Source of the DNA: Palsa-295 sp963785585
GTDB taxonomy: Bacteria; Acidobacteriota; Terriglobia; Acidiferrales; UBA7541
Reading direction: 5' to 3'
Assembly (NCBI GenBank): GCA_963785585.1
Contig: CAWAVW010000004.1
Location: 2,961,851 to 3,025,850, forward strand
Length of the DNA stretch: 64,000 nt
How positions within the stretch are numbered: position 1 is the first letter of the stretch; the number at the start of each line of letters is the position of its first letter. A program made the translations under genes and the position numbers. Below the pieces are notes generated by a model. That model worked only from the letters and a program-made list of their open reading frames with translations, had not been told where the DNA came from and did no database searches. Of this stretch, positions 35,156 to 44,304 are shown piece by piece.

Positions 35156-36304
35156 ATGAGCTTGCAGCAGAAGAATCAAGGACGCACGTTCCGGTTGCTG
35201 GGCACAGGGCTCATCATCGGCCTCGCCGCCTATTGGGCCGGCACGCACTACGGGCCGCGCACGCCCGCCACCGTGAACGCCGTCCACATTCCCACGGCGG
35301 CGGCCGATACGTCGCTCGATCCCACCGAAGCGGAAAACGTGCGAATTTACAAGCAGGCTTCGCCGGCCGTCGCCAACATCGTCACGCGCACCGTCGAATA
35401 CGACTTTTTTTACAATGCAGTGCCGGTGGCAGGAGCCGGCTCAGGATTTTTGATCGACAAAGATGGCCATATCCTGACGAACTATCACGTCATCCAGGGC
35501 GCGCAGACCATTGAAGTCGCTCTCGGCGATCAATCTCGCTACAAAGCAAGATTGATCGGCGACGATCCACGCAACGACATCGCATTGATTCAGATCGATA
35601 CCAAGGATCACAACATCACGCCGCTCACTCTCGGCGATTCGCGCAATCTGGTCGTCGGCCAACGCGCGCTCGCCATCGGCAATCCGTTCGGCTTTTCGAG
35701 CACTCTCACGACGGGCATCGTGAGCGCCCTGGGTCGCACCGTGCAAACCGGCGAATCCACATTCATCGATGAAGCCATTCAGACCGACGCCGCCATCAAC
35801 CAGGGCAATTCCGGCGGACCTTTGCTCGATTCCCACGGCCAGGTGATCGGCATCAACAGCGCGATCTATTCGCCGGCCGGTTCGACGTCCGCAACCGGTA
35901 TCGGCTTCGCGATCCCGATCAACACCGCGCGTCGCGTCGCCGAAGATTTAATCAAGTACGGCCACGTTCGCCGCGCCACCCTCGGTGCGGAGGGCCGTCC
36001 GCTCTGGCCGGGCCTGGCCGATGCGCTGAAGCTCAGCACCAATCATGGCATTCTCATCGAGCGCGTCGATCCCGGCGGTCCTGCGGCTCTCGCGGGAATT
36101 CGCGGCGGCACGAAATCGTTTCTGGGGCTTCAGGAATTGCGTGTGGGCGGCGATATTCTGATCGCCATCGACGGCAAGGAAGTTGCGAATCAAGTCGATC
36201 TGAATTTGCTGCTCAACCGGTCGCAGCCCGGCGATACCGTCACGCTTACGATCATTCGCAACGGGCAGAAACTGCAAGTGCCGGTAAAGCTGGGTGTGGG
36301 GTAA
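35156..36304 (+). CDS. HtrA/DegP-type trypsin-like serine protease with PDZ domain
   Basis: A 382-aa envelope protease for protein quality control. The ATG at 35156 is preceded by GAGG. An N-terminal membrane helix or uncleaved signal (RLLGTGLIIGLAAYWAGTHY) anchors it in the inner membrane. The triad is H111 (LTNYHVI), D141 (RNDIALI) and S219 (GNSGGPLL). A single PDZ domain covers roughly residues 280-380 (GILIERVDPGGPAALAGIRG, GDILIAIDGKEV). This is the DegS/HtrA layout with one PDZ. It converges on the DUF374 gene 12 bp away. Confidence 0.92.
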   Translation: MSLQQKNQGRTFRLLGTGLIIGLAAYWAGTHYGPRTPATVNAVHIPTAAADTSLDPTEAENVRIYKQASPAVANIVTRTVEYDFFYNAVPVAGAGSGFLIDKDGHILTNYHVIQGAQTIEVALGDQSRYKARLIGDDPRNDIALIQIDTKDHNITPLTLGDSRNLVVGQRALAIGNPFGFSSTLTTGIVSALGRTVQTGESTFIDEAIQTDAAINQGNSGGPLLDSHGQVIGINSAIYSPAGSTSATGIGFAIPINTARRVAEDLIKYGHVRRATLGAEGRPLWPGLADALKLSTNHGILIERVDPGGPAALAGIRGGTKSFLGLQELRVGGDILIAIDGKEVANQVDLNLLLNRSQPGDTVTLTIIRNGQKLQVPVKLGVG

Positions 36305-36316
36305 CTTGGCGCGGCT

Positions 36317-37108
36317 CTAGCGATCCGTCCGGCCGGCATACTCGTCGCGAACATCGTCCTTTTCCGATTCGCTCAAGTCAAACCATTCTTCGGCATCGTC
36401 TCGCACGCGCTCGAGCGCAGCTTGCATTTCCGCTTGCGTCGCTTTCAGATCATCGCTGCCGCCGTCCGTCTTCGCCCGGATCGGCGGAGCAAACATCATC
36501 ACCACCCGCGAAAACGGAAACGGCACCTGGAACAAATCCCACGATTTTTTGAACGTGAATCCCCACTCGACTCCGATGTGAAACACCGAAATCGGACTTC
36601 CCGTCCGGCGCGCCAAAATCACCGGGCCCGGCTTGGCCACGTAACGCGGCCCGCGCGGTCCGTCGATCGTAAACGCTACGTGTTTTCCTTCCGCGATTTT
36701 CTGTGCCATCGCGGCCAGGCCCGCCACTCCGCCGCGCGTTGAACTTCCCTGGGCCGTGCCAAATCCCAGCCACTCGATCACCTTGCGCGTCCATTGGCCG
36801 TCAAAATTCACGGTGTTCATCACCACAATTCCGCGACCGCGCCAGATCCATGCCGCCGGAAAGATGCAGCGGTGCCAAAACGCACCGATGCCCGCTTCGC
36901 TCTTGTTCCGGATTTGTACCGCGTGTTGAATTCCCAAAATTTCCACGCGCAGCGTCGGTCCGATCAACCGCAAAACTCCGTACACCGCCGCGGCAATCAG
37001 CGGAATCTGCATCCGCCGCCATCGCGACAGATGCGGCATCGGAATCGCCGGCGTGGAAGCCGGCACATCCGTGGTTTGCGCGTTTCCCGGTTTCGACTCG
37101 TCTTTCAT
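36317..37108 (-). CDS. Lysophospholipid acyltransferase family protein (DUF374)
   Basis: A 263-aa membrane-associated protein. DUF374 members resemble lipid A or lysophospholipid acyltransferases. A hydrophobic helix lies at about residues 35-50 (IPLIAAAVYGVLRLIG). Family segments are EAGIGAFWHRCIFPAAWIWR, GFGTAQGSSTRGGVAGLAAM, HVAFTIDGPRGPRYVAKPGP and ILARRTGSPISVFHIGVEWG. The FTIDGPRGP motif is highly characteristic. The C-terminus is acidic. The acyl acceptor is unknown. It has its own upstream region and is not obviously in an operon. Confidence 0.85.
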   Translation of the reverse strand: MKDESKPGNAQTTDVPASTPAIPMPHLSRWRRMQIPLIAAAVYGVLRLIGPTLRVEILGIQHAVQIRNKSEAGIGAFWHRCIFPAAWIWRGRGIVVMNTVNFDGQWTRKVIEWLGFGTAQGSSTRGGVAGLAAMAQKIAEGKHVAFTIDGPRGPRYVAKPGPVILARRTGSPISVFHIGVEWGFTFKKSWDLFQVPFPFSRVVMMFAPPIRAKTDGGSDDLKATQAEMQAALERVRDDAEEWFDLSESEKDDVRDEYAGRTDR

Positions 37109-37303
37109 TCAGCATCAGTATAGAGGCTTCATTCCCGCCGTTGGTAGTCGCCGAGCGACCTAGGGCCTCTCACCGTCATCGCGAAAGGCCGCGCGGTTAC
37201 TGCAAATTTGAGGGGTCGGGCCATGCACCCAAAGCCATGCGGAAGTGAGCGATTCAAAGCGCAAGCCGCAGTACAATAATGACTGGTAACACTGACGGCC
37301 CCG

Positions 37304-38470
37304 ATGTCCTCCCCTGCTGAATTCGTCGCCCACTCCACCGCGTTGCGCCGCGGACGCCGGATTGTTTCCAGAGTGTTTGTCGCCGCCGCGCTGGCTGTGT
37401 TCGCGTTCGCCGCAAACGTATCGGCACAGGATTCGGACCAACCTCCGCCCGGAACCGTCGCGCGCGTGGAAGGCCCGGAAGTTTCCGTCGATAGCGGCAC
37501 GGCGCTGCTCGGGACGACTCCTTCCATACCATCGGTCTATCTGACGAATGGAAGCATTGTGACCGTTCACGCGGGCCGCGCCCGGATGCTGCTGCTTTCG
37601 GGCGGCCAAGTGGATATTTGCGGTCCGGCAAAACTGACGCTGCTGTATTCGGCGGGAGCGGTGACGCTGGCTTTGAATTTCGGGCGCATTCATGTGCAAC
37701 TTCCGGCCACGGCAAGCGTTCGGATTTTTACGCCGACGATTATCGCCACGCCGCTCGAGATTAGCGGCGGCGCTCGCGAGATCACGGCGGGACTCGACCT
37801 GAACGACTCGCTGTGCGTCCGGGCCACGAGCGGCGCACTGCGCCTGGAGCAGCAATTCACGGGCGAAGACTTGATCGTTCCGCAAGCGGGTGAATTCTTT
37901 CTTGCGAACGGAAAACTCGTCCCGGTGGCGGGCGCGCCAGGGACCTGCCAGTGCGAAGCGCTGCACGTACAGTCTGCGCCGCCCCCGCAAATTCCGGTGA
38001 TGGGCATCAGCGGAAGGCAGAACCTGGCGCCAACGCCCGAACCGCCGGTGACCGATGCTGTGACGGCGGCTCCGCCGGCGTTTCCAATTGCCCAGCCCAA
38101 CGTGCAGCTCCGCGCGCTCGAGCTGAACAACGACGCGCATCCGGTGACGCCGCCAACGAAAGCGGAAACTCCGACGCCGCCCGCGGTGCCGACCCTCGCA
38201 ACGACCATGCCGGATTACAAGGTGATCATGCCACCGCTGGCGTTTTCGCCCGCTGATCCCGCGGCGCCCGATGATTCTCCGGCAGACGTAGCGTTGATCG
38301 TCCGAACGGTGCACGTGGAACCGGAGTGGCAATTCTCGGGGCATGTGGTTGCACCGTCGTTCGACGACGCGAAGACGCCCGCAAAACAGGATAAGACGGC
38401 CGCGCAGCCCGCTCAGAATAAGGAAAGTTTTTGGACGAAGTTGAAACGCGCCTTTGGCGGAAAGAGCTGA
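37304..38470 (+). CDS. Secreted FecR-like protein with Pro/Ala-rich tail
   Basis: A 388-aa protein with an N-terminal signal or anchor (RIVSRVFVAAALAVFAFAAN, cleavage near VSAQ). A beta-rich domain at about 50-215 resembles FecR-type domains (TNGSIVTVHAGRARMLLLSG, GAVTLALNFGRIHVQLPATA, TGEDLIVPQAGEFFLANGKL). The remaining 170 residues are Pro/Ala/Thr-rich and probably disordered, ending in a basic segment (ESFWTKLKRAFGGKS). It is weakly similar in plan to the FecR protein at 15725. The function is unknown. It is divergent from the DUF374 gene and convergent with ETF-QO. Confidence 0.62.
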   Translation: MSSPAEFVAHSTALRRGRRIVSRVFVAAALAVFAFAANVSAQDSDQPPPGTVARVEGPEVSVDSGTALLGTTPSIPSVYLTNGSIVTVHAGRARMLLLSGGQVDICGPAKLTLLYSAGAVTLALNFGRIHVQLPATASVRIFTPTIIATPLEISGGAREITAGLDLNDSLCVRATSGALRLEQQFTGEDLIVPQAGEFFLANGKLVPVAGAPGTCQCEALHVQSAPPPQIPVMGISGRQNLAPTPEPPVTDAVTAAPPAFPIAQPNVQLRALELNNDAHPVTPPTKAETPTPPAVPTLATTMPDYKVIMPPLAFSPADPAAPDDSPADVALIVRTVHVEPEWQFSGHVVAPSFDDAKTPAKQDKTAAQPAQNKESFWTKLKRAFGGKS

Positions 38471-38506
38471 CGCCCGTCGGCTCGCGCTGTTGATCGGAGT
38501 TCTTTA

Positions 38507-40189
38507 CTACATTCCCTCGTAGTTCGGGCCACCGCCGCCTTCAGGTGGAACCCAATTGATAATCTGATACGGATCGGCGATGTCGCACGTTTTGCAGTGA
38601 ACGCAGTTCGTGGCGTTGATCTTCAACTTGTTGGTGCCGTCCTTGTCGGAAACCATTTCGTAAACCGCGGCGGGACAGAAGTATTGGCAAGGATTTCCAT
38701 ACTCTCGCACGCAGCGGTCGCCGCAGATGCTTGGATCGAGCACCAGCAAGTGGCTGGGCTGATCTTCGTCGTGCCGCGTGCCGGAATGATAGACGTCGGT
38801 CAGGCGGTCGAACGTGAGTTTGCCGTCGCCTTTGAATCGTGTGGACTGATCGACGAGAACATCGGGACGGTCAAGTTTTTCGTAGTCCAGATACCCGGCC
38901 TTGGTGTGCATCGGATCGACCAGACCGCGCCCGCCGGAGACGAATTGCAATCCCGACAGAAACAATCCTTTCCACAATCCGCCGTGAAACGCCTGGTGAA
39001 AGTTGCGGACGGGCCAGAGCTCTTCGCGCAGCCAGCTTTTATCGATCTTTCGCTTGTACGCGGAAAGTTTCTGCGCCGAAGCATCGCTCGCGCAGAGCGA
39101 TTCGTAGATTGTTTCCGCCGCGAGCATGCCGGATTTGATCGCGGTGTGAATTCCCTTCAGCCGCTGTGAATTCAGGAAGCTCGCCGAATCGCCGAGGATC
39201 AGCGCGCCGTCCACGTAATTGCAGGGCATCGAGTACCAGCCACCGTAGGGCAGCGACTTCGCACCGTAGCGAACCAGCTTCCCGCCCTCGAGAATATTTT
39301 TTACGAAGGGATGCGTCTTATATTGCTGAAACGCGGCATGCGGATCGAAGAGCGGGTCGGCGTATTCGAGCGAGACGACCATGCCGAGCGACACGCGATT
39401 GTTTTGCATGCCGTACACCCAGCCGCCGCCGTAGTAGTCGGTGGCCAGCGGCCAGCCAAGCGTGTGGGCCGTAAATCCGGATTTAATTTTTCCCGGCTGT
39501 ACATCCCAAAGTTCCTTGATGCCAATGCCGTACACCTGAGGATTCATGCCGTCGAGATGCAGGCGGTTGACGAGCTCTTTGGTGAGCGAGCCGCGCGAGC
39601 CCTCGGCGAGCACCGTAACTTTGGCGCGCAGTTCGTAACCCGGAGTGAAGTTGTCTTTCTGCTTGCCGTTTTTATCGACGCCCTTGTCTTCGGTGAGCAC
39701 TCCGGCAACGCCTTCGGTGGTGCCGCGCTTTTCGTAGAGCAGCTCGCGTCCCGCGAATTGCGTGAACACGTTTACGCCTTTCGCTTCGACCAGGCCGCCA
39801 AGCCACTTCACCAACTTGTTGAGCGAAACAATGTAGTTGCCATGATTTTGCAGAGGCGGCGGAGTGATCGGTAGCTTGAAGCTGCTGGATTCGGTGAAGA
39901 AGTAGGCGGCGTCATCGGTAACCTGAGCGTCGAGCGGCGCGGATTTTTCGAAGTCCGGAACTAATTCGCGAAGGCCCCGCGGGTCCATGATCGCGCCGGA
40001 AAGCTGGTGGGCGCCGAGCTCGCGTCCCTTTTCGAGGACGTAGATATTTTCAGCGGAAAGCGCGGGAGATTTTTTCGCGGCGTTGTGAGCTTCGATTAGA
40101 TTTGCCAGATGAAGAGCACAGGAAAGTCCGCCGGGGCCGGCACCGATGATGAGCACGTCCGCTTCGAGTTGTTCACGCTCTATCGCCAT
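38507..40189 (-). CDS. Electron transfer flavoprotein-ubiquinone oxidoreductase
   Basis: A 560-aa membrane-associated enzyme passing electrons from reduced ETF to the quinone pool. The N-terminal FAD site is ADVLIIGAGPGGLSCALHLA. Mid-protein markers are GAHQLSGAIMDPRG, LGWPLATDYYGGGWVYGMQN, PCNYVDGALILGDSASFLN and LKGIHTAIKSGMLAAE. The C-terminal 4Fe-4S site shows CGDRCVREYG with NPCQYFCP, and CVHCKTCDIADPYQIINW, with the full set of cysteines. Length is normal. Last gene of the etf unit, 44 bp after etfA. Confidence 0.95.
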   Translation of the reverse strand: MAIEREQLEADVLIIGAGPGGLSCALHLANLIEAHNAAKKSPALSAENIYVLEKGRELGAHQLSGAIMDPRGLRELVPDFEKSAPLDAQVTDDAAYFFTESSSFKLPITPPPLQNHGNYIVSLNKLVKWLGGLVEAKGVNVFTQFAGRELLYEKRGTTEGVAGVLTEDKGVDKNGKQKDNFTPGYELRAKVTVLAEGSRGSLTKELVNRLHLDGMNPQVYGIGIKELWDVQPGKIKSGFTAHTLGWPLATDYYGGGWVYGMQNNRVSLGMVVSLEYADPLFDPHAAFQQYKTHPFVKNILEGGKLVRYGAKSLPYGGWYSMPCNYVDGALILGDSASFLNSQRLKGIHTAIKSGMLAAETIYESLCASDASAQKLSAYKRKIDKSWLREELWPVRNFHQAFHGGLWKGLFLSGLQFVSGGRGLVDPMHTKAGYLDYEKLDRPDVLVDQSTRFKGDGKLTFDRLTDVYHSGTRHDEDQPSHLLVLDPSICGDRCVREYGNPCQYFCPAAVYEMVSDKDGTNKLKINATNCVHCKTCDIADPYQIINWVPPEGGGGPNYEGM

Positions 40190-40233
40190 GTCTCCACTTT
40201 ATCGAAACTGCCGAAAAATGAGCACAGTGAAAG

Positions 40234-41217
40234 TTAATGCGGCTTTTCGAGTTCTTCGACCAGGGCGGGGACGATTTCGAAAAGGTCGCCGACGACTCCG
40301 TAATCCGCGATTTCGAAGATCGGGGCGTTCTGGTCTTTGTTGATGGCGGCGATGGTGCGGGCACCTTTCATTCCCACGACGTGCTGGATGGCGCCGCTGA
40401 TGCCGAGCGCGAAGTAGAGCTTGGGCGCAACGGTCTGGCCGGAGCTGCCGATCTGGCGGTCCATCGGGAGCCAGCCTTCGTCGCAGATGGGACGCGAGGC
40501 GCACAGTTCGCCGCCCATGGCGTGCGCGAGTTTTTCCGCGAGCGGAATATTTTCCGGTGCCTTGATGCCGCGGCCGACGGAAATCAGAATCGGCGCCTGG
40601 GTGAGATCGACGGCTTGCTTGGCTTCGCGGAAAAGTTCGAGCGGCACCGTGCGAATTTGCTCGGGCTTTAGATCTACGCTTGCGGACTTCACGGGAGCCT
40701 TTCCCGTCGGGTGCTTCTTCGCGAGATCGGCGCGGAAAGCGCTGGCCTGAAACGACGCGATCCAGGGAGCTTCGCCCGCGAACACAACGTCCGCCACGGT
40801 CCGGCCCTGAAACATCTGGCGGACGAAAATCAGTTTGCCGCCCTCTTCGCGGTAGGTCGTGCAGTCGCCGATCATTCCCTTACCCAGCGAAGCGGCCAGG
40901 GCTGGCGCGAAGTCGCGGACTTGATAGGTGTGCGGGAACAGAACCAGATCCGGCTTGGCGCTTTCCACGATTTGTTTTAGCGCGAGCGTAAAACCGTCCG
41001 GCGTGTATTTGTCGAGCAGGTCGTGCTCGACGAGCAACACTTCGTCGAGCTGGTAGCCGGCGAGTTCGTCGGCGAGAGCGGCGACGCCTTTGCCAATGAC
41101 GACACCCGTGACAGTGCTTTTCGTTTGCTCGGCGATTTGCTGCGCGGCGGCGACGATTTCGAAGCTGACTTTATTCCACTTGGCGTCGCGCTGTTCGGTG
41201 ATGGCGAGAATTTTCAT
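40234..41217 (-). CDS. etfA: Electron transfer flavoprotein alpha subunit
   Basis: A 327-aa subunit that binds FAD and pairs with EtfB to carry electrons from acyl-CoA and other dehydrogenases. The C-terminal FAD domain shows ISVGRGIKAPENIPLAEKLA, GELCASRPICDEGWLPMDRQ, IGSSGQTVAPKLYFALGISG and AIQHVVGMKGARTIAAINKD, all signature segments. The N-terminal domain follows the alpha/beta fold. A 122-aa unknown gene separates it from etfB. Confidence 0.95.
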   Translation of the reverse strand: MKILAITEQRDAKWNKVSFEIVAAAQQIAEQTKSTVTGVVIGKGVAALADELAGYQLDEVLLVEHDLLDKYTPDGFTLALKQIVESAKPDLVLFPHTYQVRDFAPALAASLGKGMIGDCTTYREEGGKLIFVRQMFQGRTVADVVFAGEAPWIASFQASAFRADLAKKHPTGKAPVKSASVDLKPEQIRTVPLELFREAKQAVDLTQAPILISVGRGIKAPENIPLAEKLAHAMGGELCASRPICDEGWLPMDRQIGSSGQTVAPKLYFALGISGAIQHVVGMKGARTIAAINKDQNAPIFEIADYGVVGDLFEIVPALVEELEKPH

Positions 41218-41242
41218 GATGAGTACGGTCCCTTGCCTAAGT

Positions 41243-41611
41243 TTATGTTTTCGCGTTCTGCAGCGCGTCCCATTCGCGACGCGAAGTCGAAGTCAAAATG
41301 TATCGATGCGAATTTCCCGTTGCGCGACGCTCGATCCATTGCTTCGCGAGAGAGTTATTCGCTGCGACGAAGCCAAGCCAATCCCCAGTAAACCGCACGT
41401 CCTGGTCGTAGCCGGAGTAGTCCAAAGTCCGGAGGTCGTTTCCTTGCACCTCAAACAGCTCCGCGCCTAGTACCGCAATCGCTTCACCCGTGGCCCGGTC
41501 CACCGCTCCCAGAGCATCTTCGTAGCGCAGCGCCAGCTCGCGGCCCGAGCGCAGCGCGCGGTCGATAACGTCACGCGGCAGTGCGGATTCGAGATCGAAC
41601 GTGGCGGTCAC
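41243..41611 (-). CDS. Unknown 122-aa protein embedded in the etf operon
   Basis: I do not recognise the family. The gene starts 9 bp after the etfB stop and ends 25 bp before the etfA start, so it is almost certainly co-transcribed with both. The product is soluble. It opens with a helical part (LPRDVIDRALRSGRELALRY, EDALGAVDRATGEAIAVLGA) followed by a probable beta part (ELFEVQGNDLRTLDYSGYDQ, DVRFTGDWLGFVAANNSLAK) and a basic C-terminus. It has no cysteines and no cofactor motif. The position suggests an accessory role in ETF function, but this is only inference. Confidence 0.6.
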   Translation of the reverse strand: MTATFDLESALPRDVIDRALRSGRELALRYEDALGAVDRATGEAIAVLGAELFEVQGNDLRTLDYSGYDQDVRFTGDWLGFVAANNSLAKQWIERRATGNSHRYILTSTSRREWDALQNAKT

Positions 41612-41620
41612 AAGCCTTCC

Positions 41621-42391
41621 TTAAAGTACGCGCGCTTCGTGGCGCAGTTTTTCCACCAGCTTCGCGGCGATTTCCTTCGGCTGACCGGTGATGAATTCGG
41701 TCTTCTTCGTTTTCGACGGCACGTAGATGCGCTGCACCTGCTGTGTGGCGGTGACGGCGACGCCCAACGAGGCGCGATCGATGGTGGCGATTTCTTTTTT
41801 CTTCGCGGCCATGATGCCTTTCAGCGTGGCGTAGCGCGGCTTGTTGATGCCGGACTGAATCGAGAGCACGGCAGGCAGCGGCAACTCGACCCACTGGAAC
41901 CATCCGGCTTCGAGTTCGCGCTTCAGCTTCATGCGTTCGCCGTTGACCTCGATGGCCATGATGATGGTGGCGTGGGGGCGGCCGAGCAATTCGGCGAGCA
42001 GCACGCCGGTCTGTCCGAAGCCTTGATCGTCGCTCTGCAGTCCGGTGAGGATCAGGTCGAAATTCTCGGCTTTAATCGCGGCCGCAAGAGATTTTGCGGC
42101 GTTGAGCGGATCGAGCTTGAAGAATTCGTTGTCGGCCACGTGGATACCGCGGTCGGCGCCCTTGGCAAGCGCTTCCTTGATGGTTTGCTTCGAGCGCTCG
42201 GGACCCATCGAGATAGCGACCACTTCCCCGCCGTGCTTTTCTTTCAGGCGAAGAGCTTCTTCGAGAGCAAAACCGTCGGGTTCGTTGGTTTCAAAACCGA
42301 TGTCGGATTCGCGAATCCAGGCGCTGCCGTCAATGATGGCCAGCGGCGCATCCTTCGCGGGGACTTGCTTGACGCAGACTCCAATCTTCAC
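41621..42391 (-). CDS. etfB: Electron transfer flavoprotein beta subunit
   Basis: A 256-aa subunit of the ETF heterodimer, starting at a GTG (42391) behind AGGAGG. Family features are MKIGVCVKQVPAKDAPLAII, ETNEPDGFALEEALRLKEKH, GLQSDDQGFGQTGVLLAELL and LPAVLSIQSGINKPRYATLK, the last being the diagnostic EtfB signature. First gene of the etf unit. A strong palindrome lies 32 bp upstream of its start and is a candidate operator. Confidence 0.95.
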   Translation of the reverse strand: MKIGVCVKQVPAKDAPLAIIDGSAWIRESDIGFETNEPDGFALEEALRLKEKHGGEVVAISMGPERSKQTIKEALAKGADRGIHVADNEFFKLDPLNAAKSLAAAIKAENFDLILTGLQSDDQGFGQTGVLLAELLGRPHATIIMAIEVNGERMKLKRELEAGWFQWVELPLPAVLSIQSGINKPRYATLKGIMAAKKKEIATIDRASLGVAVTATQQVQRIYVPSKTKKTEFITGQPKEIAAKLVEKLRHEARVL

Positions 42392-42422
42392 GACTGCCTC
42401 CTGCGAATGAGTAAGCGGACAA

Positions 42423-42441
42423 ACTGATAGTTGCTATCAGT
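42423..42441. promoter_or_regulatory. Operator-like palindrome upstream of etfB
   Basis: The 8-bp arms ACTGATAG (42423-42430) and CTATCAGT (42434-42441) are perfect inverted repeats with a 3-bp centre (TTG). The size and symmetry fit a dimeric repressor such as a TetR-type protein. It sits between the likely promoter and the AGGAGG site of the etf operon. The cognate regulator is not in the window. Confidence 0.5.
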
Positions 42442-42540
42442 ATTTCATATTTACGGCGGGGGGACAAACGGGAGAGCGACGGGCGCGTCAGGCCAATTTG
42501 TGCGGGAAATAGATGCGCGTGGCTGCGAGATGTGCGTTGG

Positions 42541-43785
42541 TTACTTTTCTTGCCAGCGCTTGAAGAGCAGGGAGGCGTTGGTGCCGCCGAAGCCGAACGA
42601 GTTGCTGAGCGCGTAGGTGACTTCGGCTTTGCGGGCGACGTTGGGGATGTAGTCGAGGTCGCAGGCCGGGTCGGGCTTTTCGTAGTTCACGGTGGGCGGC
42701 ATGATCTGGTCGCGCAGGGCGAGAATGCTGATGCCCGCTTCCAGACCGCCGGCGCCGCCGAGCAAATGGCCGGTCATGGATTTGGTGGAGCTGATGGGAA
42801 CTTTCCTGGCGCGGTCGCCGAAGACGCGCTTGAGCGCGGCCGTCTCGATCGCATCGCCGAGCGGAGTGGATGTGCCGTGCGCGTTCACGTAGCTGACATC
42901 GTCGGGAGAAATTCCGGCGTCTTTTAGCGCCGCCATAGTGACGCGATAACCGCCGTCGCCACCCTCAGCCGGTTGAGTGATGTGATACGCGTCGCCGGAC
43001 ATTCCGTAGCCGACAATCTCGGCAATGATGTTGGCGCCGCGTCGCTTGGCGAATTCCAAATCCTCGAGGATCACCATGCCTGCGCCTTCGCCGACGATGA
43101 AGCCGTCGCGGTCGGCGTCAAACGGGCGGCTGGCGCGTTCGGGTTCGTCGTTGCGCGTGGAAAGCGCGCGCATGGCGGCGAATCCGCCGACGGACATGGG
43201 CGTGATGGCCGCTTCGGTGCCGCCGGTGATCATCACGTCCGCAGCGCCGCGCTGAATAATTTTGAACGCGTCGCCGATGGCATGAGCGGACGCCGAGCAG
43301 GCCGTCGCGGTGGCGGAATTCGGCCCCTTTGCGCCGTGGCGAATCGAAACGTGGCCGGACGCAAGATTGACGATCGTGGCGGGAATGAAGAAGGGCGAGA
43401 TTTTGCCCGGGCCGCCGGCGAGATATTTGGAGTGTTCGCGCTCGATCACGTCGAACCCGCCGATGCCGGAGCCGATATACACGCCGGTCTGGTCCGCGTT
43501 TTCCGGGGTGATTTTCAGCGCGGACATCTGCATGGCAAAATCCGCGGCGGCCAGAGCGAGCTGAATGAACCGGCCGGTCTTCTTCAGTTCTTTCTTTTCG
43601 AGCCAGTTGAGCGGATCGAAATTGCGAACTTCTCCGGCGATGCGGCAATCGAAGGCCGTGGCGTCAAAATGAGTGATCGGGCCGATGCCGGATTTTCCGG
43701 CAACCAGATTGCGCCAGACTTCTTCGGTGCCAATGCCGCATCCGCAGACCAGTCCAACGCCAGTGACCACAACTCGGCGATTCAA
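42541..43785 (-). CDS. fabF: Beta-ketoacyl-ACP synthase II
   Basis: A 414-aa condensing enzyme of fatty acid elongation. I chose the TTG at 43785 (product MNRRVVVTGVGLVC), eight bases after AGGAG; the frame extends to 43812 without a better site. The nucleophile is C163 (TATACSASAHAIG). The two histidines lie in NAHGTSTPLGD and KSMTGHLLGGAGG. The C-terminal NSFGFGGTNASLLF is typical. Last gene of the fatty acid operon, 54 bp after acpP. Confidence 0.95.
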   Translation of the reverse strand: MNRRVVVTGVGLVCGCGIGTEEVWRNLVAGKSGIGPITHFDATAFDCRIAGEVRNFDPLNWLEKKELKKTGRFIQLALAAADFAMQMSALKITPENADQTGVYIGSGIGGFDVIEREHSKYLAGGPGKISPFFIPATIVNLASGHVSIRHGAKGPNSATATACSASAHAIGDAFKIIQRGAADVMITGGTEAAITPMSVGGFAAMRALSTRNDEPERASRPFDADRDGFIVGEGAGMVILEDLEFAKRRGANIIAEIVGYGMSGDAYHITQPAEGGDGGYRVTMAALKDAGISPDDVSYVNAHGTSTPLGDAIETAALKRVFGDRARKVPISSTKSMTGHLLGGAGGLEAGISILALRDQIMPPTVNYEKPDPACDLDYIPNVARKAEVTYALSNSFGFGGTNASLLFKRWQEK

Positions 43786-43839
43786 GGGAACTTCTCCTGT
43801 TCGGATTGGCAATGACGACGGACGGCTTACTTGCGCTTC

Positions 43840-44082
43840 TTACTTGCTCTTGGAATGCTTCTCGATGTATTCGTTGGCGTCTTTCACAGTGGCGATTTTT
43901 TCGGCGTCTTCATCGGGAATTTCGATTCCGAAATTCTCCTCGAAGGCCATCACCAGCTCGACGGTGTCGAGCGAGTCTGCACCGAGGTCGTCCACAAACG
44001 AAGCCGTGGGAGTAACTTCCGCTTCATCGACTCCGAGCTGTTCCACAATAATCTGTTTAACGCGTTCCTCGACGCTGGCCAT
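43840..44082 (-). CDS. acpP: Acyl carrier protein
   Basis: An 80-aa acidic four-helix carrier. The phosphopantetheine attachment site is Ser37 in DLGADSLDTVELVMAFEE. The start follows CGGAGGATT. It carries growing acyl chains for FabD, FabG and FabF, whose genes flank it. A 222-bp gap separates it from fabG, an unusual distance that contains a dispersed repeat. Confidence 0.97.
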   Translation of the reverse strand: MASVEERVKQIIVEQLGVDEAEVTPTASFVDDLGADSLDTVELVMAFEENFGIEIPDEDAEKIATVKDANEYIEKHSKSK

Positions 44083-44227
44083 TCTGGTAAATCCTCCGTT
44101 TCGGCTATCTGGAACCGCCGGGTTCCAGCCAGGGCGAATGAACGCCCGAACACAACCTTGCCATTCTATGCGCGGCGGAATGCTGGGTCAACTTTTCATG
44201 CATTGCAAACAGCAAAATCAAGCGACT

Positions 44228-44270
44228 CACACAGAGAACACGGAGCACGGCTCGCAGAGTTCACGAAGAG
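44228..44270. repeat. CACAGAG/CACGGAG dispersed repeat, copy 1
   Basis: Two tandem half-units are seen: CACAGAGAACACGGAG followed after a short spacer by GCAGAGTTCACGAAGAG. Related copies lie at 52892-52936 and 59617-59643. The element occupies the unusually long fabG-acpP gap. Confidence 0.6.
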
Positions 44271-44304
44271 ATCGCGAATCTTGCGATCCCTCTTCGCCGA
44301 TCGG

